Origin: an uncultured Lactobacillus sp.
Lineage (GTDB): Bacteria > Bacillota > Bacilli > Lactobacillales > Lactobacillaceae
Direction: 5' to 3'
Assembly: GCF_947367125.1 (NCBI RefSeq)
Contig: NZ_CANBCQ010000017.1
Span: 1-48,000, forward strand
Length of the DNA: 48,000 nucleotides
The position numbers and the translations under genes are program-made. Below the pieces are notes generated by a model. It searched no databases and was not told the DNA's origin. It saw only the letters and a list, made by a program, of their open reading frames with translations. Of this stretch, positions 42,938 through 48,000 are shown one piece after another; the stretch's first letter is position 1, and each line of letters begins with the position of its first letter.

Positions 42938-44737
42938 TTAATTATCCTTATTTTCATTATTTTGCAAAGTATACAAGTTATAGTAATAGCCTTTTTGCGC
43001 TAATAATTCTTCATGAGTACCGCGCTCAATAATTCGTCCTTTATCCAAAACAATGATTTGATCAGCATCGGCAATAGTTGAAAGCCGGTGGGCAATTGCT
43101 AGAGTGGTCCGTCCTTTACGTAAACGTTTTAGACCTTGCTGAATTAAAGTTTCAGTTTCGGTATCAACATTAGCAGTTGCTTCATCTAATACTAAAACTT
43201 TAGGGTCTGTGACTAAAGTTCTGGCAAAAGAAATTAGTTGCCGTTGCCCTTGACTAAATTCCTCTCCACCTTCAATTACCTTTGCATGGTATTTACCTGG
43301 CATTTTTTCAATAAATTGATCAGCTTGAACTGCTTTAGCCGCAGCCTTAATTTGAGCATCAGTAATCTGCTTATTATATAAACGAATATTAGAAGCGATA
43401 TCACCATAAAACATAAATGGCTCTTGCAAAACTAATCCAAGTTTTTTGCGTAACTCCTCTTTAGGATATTTACGAATATCAACATCATCGATTAAAACTT
43501 CACCTTGACCAAATTCATAAAAGCGCATCATCACATTAATAATTGAGCTTTTTCCTGAACCAGTATGTCCAACAATTCCTAATGTTTCACCTGGGTTAAC
43601 CACAAAAGAAATATCATGCAAAATTTCATGTTTGCCATCATATGAAAAACTCACATGCTTAAATTCAATCTTCCCTTTGCTAATTGTTAAGCCGGCTTGT
43701 GCATCTTGTTTAGGTTCATATTGCGTATCATCCAAAATATAAAAAATTCTTTTACCAGCAACAATCCCATCTTGGAAGAAAGTCATTTGGTCCATCATAG
43801 TTGAAATCGGGTTAAACAGCTGTGAAATATATTGTGAAAAAGCATATACCACACCGGCTGGTACAAAAGTCTCACGTAATGGAAAACCAAAATACATCAA
43901 TGAAACAGCCAAGGCTAATGAATAAAGCAATGAGGTTAAAGGCGACAATAATAGTGAATTAACCCGAATCATATTAAAACGAGTATTCATTAATCCACCA
44001 TTTTCACCTTCAAAATTGTGGGTCATCCGTTTTTCTTGATTAAACTCTTGGATAACAGAGACTCCTTCAATTGATTCGTTCAAATTAGCGTTAATTCGAC
44101 TAAGCCGTTCACGATAATTACGATAAAGTCGCGAACTTCTTTGAGAGTAAAGCCAAATAACAAATAACAGAATTGGCATAAAAAGCAAAATTAACCAGCC
44201 AGCAACTACATTAGTAGTAAACATCGCTACTAATGCTGTTACTACAGAGAAAACACCAATTACAAAAGTTGATAGAACAGTCAAAAAATTGCTCAAAGTC
44301 ATTGTATCATTAGTAACTCTTGAAACAATTGAACCAGCTGGAGTTTGGTCAAAATAACGCATCCCTAATTTATGTAACTTACGGTAAAGCGCTCTTCTGA
44401 CACTTTCTAATGTTTTCTCTGAACCTAAGGCAAAGAAATATTGATAAGTAAACTGGATAATTACCTTTAAAATAGAGCCTAAAGCATACAATAATCCTGC
44501 AAAAAGAATCACTTGCACCGTTGTATTTTGGTGTAACAAGAAATGATCTAAGAAATATTGCAAACCCCTTGGTAAAAGAATATTAATTATGCTGACAACA
44601 AAAGCTCCAACTAAAGCAATGATCATTTCAAATTTAAATTGCTTCACAAAGCCCATTAGTCGTTTAAAAATGTCAACTTGTTCTTTAAACGGAATTGTCT
44701 TCGACCAGACGGATTCATGTTGTTCTTCGTTATTCAT
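42938..44737 (-). CDS. ABC exporter half-transporter, canonical NBD (LmrD/YheH type)
   Basis: 599 residues. Six membrane helices (about 30-330) and one nucleotide-binding domain: GHTGSGKSS (Walker A), Q-loop LVLQEPFMFYG, FSQGQRQL (signature) and VLVLDEATANVD (Walker B with catalytic Glu). Its signature reads FSQGQ rather than LSGGQ, as expected for the partner whose signature completes the weak site. It overlaps the upstream half-transporter gene by 8 bases, so the two form a heterodimer. Likely multidrug or lipid exporter; substrate unknown. Confidence 0.93.
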   Translation of the reverse strand: MNNEEQHESVWSKTIPFKEQVDIFKRLMGFVKQFKFEMIIALVGAFVVSIINILLPRGLQYFLDHFLLHQNTTVQVILFAGLLYALGSILKVIIQFTYQYFFALGSEKTLESVRRALYRKLHKLGMRYFDQTPAGSIVSRVTNDTMTLSNFLTVLSTFVIGVFSVVTALVAMFTTNVVAGWLILLFMPILLFVIWLYSQRSSRLYRNYRERLSRINANLNESIEGVSVIQEFNQEKRMTHNFEGENGGLMNTRFNMIRVNSLLLSPLTSLLYSLALAVSLMYFGFPLRETFVPAGVVYAFSQYISQLFNPISTMMDQMTFFQDGIVAGKRIFYILDDTQYEPKQDAQAGLTISKGKIEFKHVSFSYDGKHEILHDISFVVNPGETLGIVGHTGSGKSSIINVMMRFYEFGQGEVLIDDVDIRKYPKEELRKKLGLVLQEPFMFYGDIASNIRLYNKQITDAQIKAAAKAVQADQFIEKMPGKYHAKVIEGGEEFSQGQRQLISFARTLVTDPKVLVLDEATANVDTETETLIQQGLKRLRKGRTTLAIAHRLSTIADADQIIVLDKGRIIERGTHEELLAQKGYYYNLYTLQNNENKDN

Positions 44738-46496
44738 CTACATCTTCAGCCACCTTTGCTTGTAACTCTTGTCTACGCCACATTTCTGCATACCAACCAT
44801 CTTCGTCTAAAAGTTGTTGGTGATTGCCTCGTTCAACGATTCGCCCATCTTTTAAAACTAAAATCAGATCCGCATCCATGACAGAAGTTAAGCGGTGAGC
44901 TGCAATCATCGTAGTCTTATCTGCTCGCTCTTTTCTTAATGATGATAAAATTTCAGTTTCAGTCTTCGCATCAACTGCTGATAAGGCATCATCCAAAATC
45001 AAGATCTGACTATCTTTTAACAACGCACGGGCAATCGACATTCTCTGTCTTTGACCACCTGAAAGCGATAACCCATTTTCACCAACTAATGTTTCATAGC
45101 CTTTAGGCATTTGTAAAACATCATCGTGTAAATCACTTTTTTGAGCTGCTGTTGTAATATCTTCTTTTTTCGCTTCTTCAGAAGAGAAAGCAATATTTCG
45201 ACCAATACTAGTTGAAAACAAAAAGTTATTTTGTGGTACATAAGAAATTTGGCTAAGTAATACTTTCAGTGGAATTGTTCTAATATCCTTACCATTTAAA
45301 GTAATTTGCCCATCATATTGATCAAACTCTCGCAAAAGCAATTGAATAATTGTCGTCTTACCGGCACCGACTCGACCAACTAAGCCTAAAGTTTGGCCTG
45401 GCTTTAGAGTAAAGTTAACCTGCTGTAAAACTGGAATCTCTGGTTCATCAGGATAGGCAAATGATTTAATATTATATTTTAAATCACCTTGCAAATCTTT
45501 AACTGTAATACTCTGATCTGCATGAGCATCAGTAATTAATGGTTTTTCATTAAGCAATTTTTCTACTCGATCATAGCTAGCACTACCACGCTCTAGGATA
45601 TTAAATAAATACCCTATTGCAAACATTGGCCAAACCATATTAGAAATATAAGCAATAAACGAAACTAATTGACCAATCGATAAAATTCGATTAATTACCA
45701 ATAAGCCGCCATAAATAATGGTAATTACATATGTAGCACCAATGACTATGGTACCTAAAGGATCAAACAATGAATCCCAAACAAAAACTTTTTTATTAAC
45801 ATTGATTGTTTCATCAACCATTCGATCAAAGGCTGCAGTATCTTCTTTGCCCTGACCAAAAGTTTTAAGCACCTTAATACCCGAAACGGATTCTTGTGTC
45901 TTATTATTCAACTTTGAAAACGCAGCTTGTGATTTATCAAAAGCATCATGTAGATGATCGCCTAGCTTCCAAGCTCCCAAAGCCAAAAATGGCAACGGTA
46001 ATAAAGCGACAATTGTTAAACGCCAATCAACAAAAATAATCATTGCGATCATTGTTGACAGCCCCATAACTAAAGAATCAACTAAAGTTAAAACACCGTC
46101 TCCAGCTACATTCTGAATAGCGGAAACATCATTAGTGGCATGTGCCATTAAATCACCCGTTCGATGGCGCTGATAAAAAGTTCGGTCCATAATCATAAAA
46201 TGATCGAATAACTTTGACCGCATCTGCCGTTCCAATTCTGCCGCTCCACCCCAGATTTGCTTACGCCAGAAATAGCGCAAAATATAAAGAGTGAGCGCTG
46301 CGGCTAAAACGGCAATGATCAGCATTCCGTATTGGCCCCAGGAAATATGTCCTTGATCAAGTTGATCAGCCATCAAGCCTAATACGCGCGGTGGTACTAA
46401 ATTGGCTAAGGACGTCAGCGCTAAGAAAGTAATCCCAATAATGTAGCGCTTTCTTTCAGCCTTAAAAAACCAACCTAGTTTGCTAAATATTCCCAT
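44730..46496 (-). CDS. ABC exporter half-transporter, degenerate NBD (LmrC/YheI type)
   Basis: 588 residues. Six membrane helices and a nucleotide-binding domain: GRVGAGKTT (Walker A), LSGGQRQR (signature) and QILILDDALSAVD (Walker B with Asp in place of the catalytic Glu). One degenerate and one intact ATP site is the mark of heterodimeric exporters such as LmrCD and BmrCD. First gene of the pair, preceded by the yneF terminator; no clear promoter was found in the short gap. Confidence 0.93.
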   Translation of the reverse strand: MGIFSKLGWFFKAERKRYIIGITFLALTSLANLVPPRVLGLMADQLDQGHISWGQYGMLIIAVLAAALTLYILRYFWRKQIWGGAAELERQMRSKLFDHFMIMDRTFYQRHRTGDLMAHATNDVSAIQNVAGDGVLTLVDSLVMGLSTMIAMIIFVDWRLTIVALLPLPFLALGAWKLGDHLHDAFDKSQAAFSKLNNKTQESVSGIKVLKTFGQGKEDTAAFDRMVDETINVNKKVFVWDSLFDPLGTIVIGATYVITIIYGGLLVINRILSIGQLVSFIAYISNMVWPMFAIGYLFNILERGSASYDRVEKLLNEKPLITDAHADQSITVKDLQGDLKYNIKSFAYPDEPEIPVLQQVNFTLKPGQTLGLVGRVGAGKTTIIQLLLREFDQYDGQITLNGKDIRTIPLKVLLSQISYVPQNNFLFSTSIGRNIAFSSEEAKKEDITTAAQKSDLHDDVLQMPKGYETLVGENGLSLSGGQRQRMSIARALLKDSQILILDDALSAVDAKTETEILSSLRKERADKTTMIAAHRLTSVMDADLILVLKDGRIVERGNHQQLLDEDGWYAEMWRRQELQAKVAEDVDE

Positions 46497-46525
46497 ATTT
46501 CACCTCATTTTAAAAATTGCACAAA

Positions 46526-46555
46526 AAAGAGACGAAAAAAATCCTTCGCCTCTTT
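46526..46555 (-). terminator. yneF terminator
   Basis: Minus strand AAAGAGGCGA pairs with TCGTCTCTTT (one G-U), then TTTG. Confidence 0.78.
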
Positions 46556-46575
46556 CCAAAAATAATCTAAATTAA

Positions 46576-46794
46576 TTACTTTTGTTGGTGTTTCATCATG
46601 TTCATTACTTGATGTACCTTCTTATTTGAAGGCTTTTGTCCCATTTGAGACATCATAGCAACGATCATATCTTCACTAATAGGAGGATTTTCCTTAAAGT
46701 ACTTCTTCATGTATGCTCTTGCACCATAGAAACCTGCTACAGCACCAACCAAGAGCGCAACAATGATCAAAAAAATTGCTAAACCTAAATTCAT
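46576..46794 (-). CDS. YneF family (UPF0154) small membrane protein
   Basis: 72 residues: one membrane span (LAIFLIIVALLVGAVAGFYG), then ARAYMKKYFKENPPISEDMI and a Met/Gln-rich end. This is the conserved UPF0154 pattern of Firmicutes. Function unsettled. GGAGGAT precedes the ATG; terminator at 46526 follows. Confidence 0.92.
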   Translation of the reverse strand: MNLGLAIFLIIVALLVGAVAGFYGARAYMKKYFKENPPISEDMIVAMMSQMGQKPSNKKVHQVMNMMKHQQK

Positions 46795-46863
46795 CTTATT
46801 AAATCCTCCATCTAACTAATATTTACATTTTATCATAATCCTCTAACTTATTAAAAGAGCTAG

Positions 46864-47130
46864 TTAATCTTTTCTAAGTCCTTTTTTTCTTTGAGCACGT
46901 TTAGCTCGTTCTGAAGTAACTTCTTTACCATTCTTATCCAAGATAACCATGTTTTCAACATCTTGTTTAAAAGCTGCTCTAAAGTTAGCTAAAAACTTCT
47001 TATGCAGTTCTTTTCTTTCTGCTTCTTCTTCAGGAGTTAATCCTTCTTTTTCTTTCTTATGGTAAAGTTCATTAATTCGATCTGTTACCTTTTTTTCTTC
47101 TTCTTTACTCATTGCATCTTTATTATCCAT
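46864..47130 (-). CDS. DUF896 (YnzC/YnzC-like) protein
   Basis: 88 residues: KVTDRINELYHKKEKEGLTP, then EEAERKELHKKFLANFRAAF, the DUF896 helical hairpin, and a basic tail. In Bacillus the paralog YnzC is SOS-controlled and lies beside lexA. Here it is divergent from lexA across a 158-base gap with a LexA-box-like site at 47203, so SOS control is possible. GAGGTGG precedes the ATG. Confidence 0.92.
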   Translation of the reverse strand: MDNKDAMSKEEEKKVTDRINELYHKKEKEGLTPEEEAERKELHKKFLANFRAAFKQDVENMVILDKNGKEVTSERAKRAQRKKGLRKD

Positions 47131-47202
47131 AATAGTTCCACCTCACATTAACAATCATTAGTCTACCTTATTTTTTATCATAAAAAAAGCAAAAATTCTT
47201 AA

Positions 47203-47214
47203 GAACGCCTGTTT
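47203..47214. promoter_or_regulatory. LexA (SOS) box
   Basis: GAAC-GCCT-GTTT, one base off the Gram-positive GAAC-N4-GTTC box, between the divergent DUF896 and lexA genes. Confidence 0.6.
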
Positions 47215-47246
47215 GAGATCGATGGCATTTTTTGGTAAACTTAGTA

Positions 47247-47252
47247 TATAAT
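47247..47252 (+). promoter_or_regulatory. lexA promoter -10
   Basis: TATAAT about 35 bases before the lexA start; the -35 is poor. Confidence 0.45.
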
Positions 47253-47288
47253 ATAAGATACCATTTTACATAAACGGAGAATTAAAAA

Positions 47289-47915
47289 ATGCCAAGAAAA
47301 ACAAGTGATAAAAAACAATTAGAAATTTTGCAATATATTTACGATACAGTTGAGAAACGTAGTATCCCACCTACAGTTAGAGAAATTTGTTCTGCAGTCG
47401 GTCTTTCTTCCACTTCAACAGTTCATGGTCATTTAGCACGACTTGAAAGAAAGGGCTGGCTAGTCAAAGACGCTACTAAACCTCGTGCCCTTGAAATTAC
47501 CCGTGAAGGTAAGAAAGAATTGGGAATTAAGCCGAAGGAAATTCCAGTAGTAGGTGTAGTTACTGCCGGTCAACCAATTTTAGCCGTTGAAGATGTTGAA
47601 GATTACTTCCCACTACCACCAGATTTAAAGAGCGATGCTGGTGACCTATTTATGCTTAGAGTTCACGGTGAAAGTATGATTAATGCTGGCATTTTAGACG
47701 GCGACGAGGTAATTGTACGTAAGCAATCATCTGCTAATAATGGTGAGATTGTCGTAGCCATGACCGAAGAAAATGAAGCAACAGTCAAGCGTTTTTATAA
47801 AGAAAAAGATCATTACCGTTTACAACCAGAAAATGATACCATGGCTCCAATCATCTTGCCTAAAGTTACAATTCTAGGTAAAGTGGTCAGCTTATATCGT
47901 AACAATATTGATTAA
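47289..47915 (+). CDS. lexA: LexA repressor (SOS response)
   Basis: 208 residues. The N-terminal winged helix (1-72) has [20 protein letters not shown], then [20 protein letters not shown]. The C-terminal S24 peptidase has the VTAGQP self-cleavage site (Ala-Gly), [10 protein letters not shown] with the Ser nucleophile and ATVKRFY with the Lys. RecA-stimulated self-cleavage opens the SOS regulon. Full length, strong CGGAGA site. A LexA-type self-cleaving repressor is thus present in the host while the prophage CI lacks that domain. Confidence 0.97.
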   Translation: MPRKTSDKKQLEILQYIYDTVEKRSIPPTVREICSAVGLSSTSTVHGHLARLERKGWLVKDATKPRALEITREGKKELGIKPKEIPVVGVVTAGQPILAVEDVEDYFPLPPDLKSDAGDLFMLRVHGESMINAGILDGDEVIVRKQSSANNGEIVVAMTEENEATVKRFYKEKDHYRLQPENDTMAPIILPKVTILGKVVSLYRNNID

Positions 47916-47961
47916 TTTCAATGAGTGTCTGGGAAAAAACTAGCTCCTAGACCATAATAAT

Positions 47962-47999
47962 AGGACGATCAAAATTCTTAAGTGAGTTTTGATCGTCCT
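47962..47999 (+). terminator. lexA terminator at the window edge
   Basis: AGGACGATCAAAA (47962-47974) pairs perfectly with TTTTGATCGTCCT (47987-47999), loop of 12; the T tail would lie beyond the window. Confidence 0.75.
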
Positions 48000-48000
48000 T

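Noticed and set aside
1..48000. CRISPR arrays, tRNA or rRNA genes, IS elements
   Set aside because: I saw no regular repeat-spacer pattern, no cloverleaf with a CCA-end or T-loop motif, and no transposase reading frame anywhere in the window.

Overview
The window reads as low-GC Firmicutes DNA, most likely a Lactobacillus of the acidophilus/helveticus/johnsonii group. Evidence: strong GGAGG ribosome sites, AT-rich codon use, Lactobacillus-type housekeeping proteins and a GAAC-N4-GTTY LexA box. About 10.8 kb of integrated prophage (positions 1-10.8 kb, left end outside the window) abuts a 37-kb block of core chromosome.

Prophage, right to left. A tyrosine integrase (9575-10774) lies beside the 3' end of lepA, so one attachment site should lie at or near 10775-10866. 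Next come a candidate type I toxin-antitoxin locus (9244-9544, a 21-residue hydrophobic peptide), a secreted protein (8844) and four unidentified accessory genes (6957-8758). The immunity switch is a HTH-only CI-like repressor (6123) with an ImmA-type metallopeptidase (6503), divergent from Cro (5751) and a BRO-N/KilAC antirepressor (4928). At least five TTGC-N7-GCAA operators serve this switch, one of them directly in front of the antirepressor. The leftward early genes encode HTH proteins, an excisionase-like protein, a small membrane protein, a DUF1351 protein, an ERF single-strand annealing protein and a partial replisome organizer with iteron-like repeats. Two plus-strand units are embedded against this leftward operon. 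One is a 63-aa ORF (3927). The other is a compact group I intron core (about 4470-4686) directly behind a promoter, followed by a coding-like stretch that runs into its own terminator.

Core chromosome. From 38.9 kb down to 10.87 kb almost everything is on the minus strand and follows a conserved translation and envelope order: trmN6/GIY-YIG fusion, rpsB-tsf, pyrH-frr, uppS-cdsA-rseP, proS-polC, rimP-nusA-rnpM-rplGA-infB-rbfA, truB-ribF, hrcA-grpE-dnaK-dnaJ (two CIRCE operators) and lepA. A Nudix hydrolase is inserted on the plus strand between dnaJ and lepA. To the right are plsC and cfa (plus), pepO, a heterodimeric ABC exporter pair, yneF and a DUF896 gene (minus), and lexA (plus).

The most rewarding parts for follow-up are the group I intron with its exon-like ORF, the candidate type I toxin-antitoxin locus, a terminator inside the rimP-nusA leader, and the iteron-like repeats in the replisome gene. 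All assignments come from reading sequence motifs and family knowledge; no database search was run.
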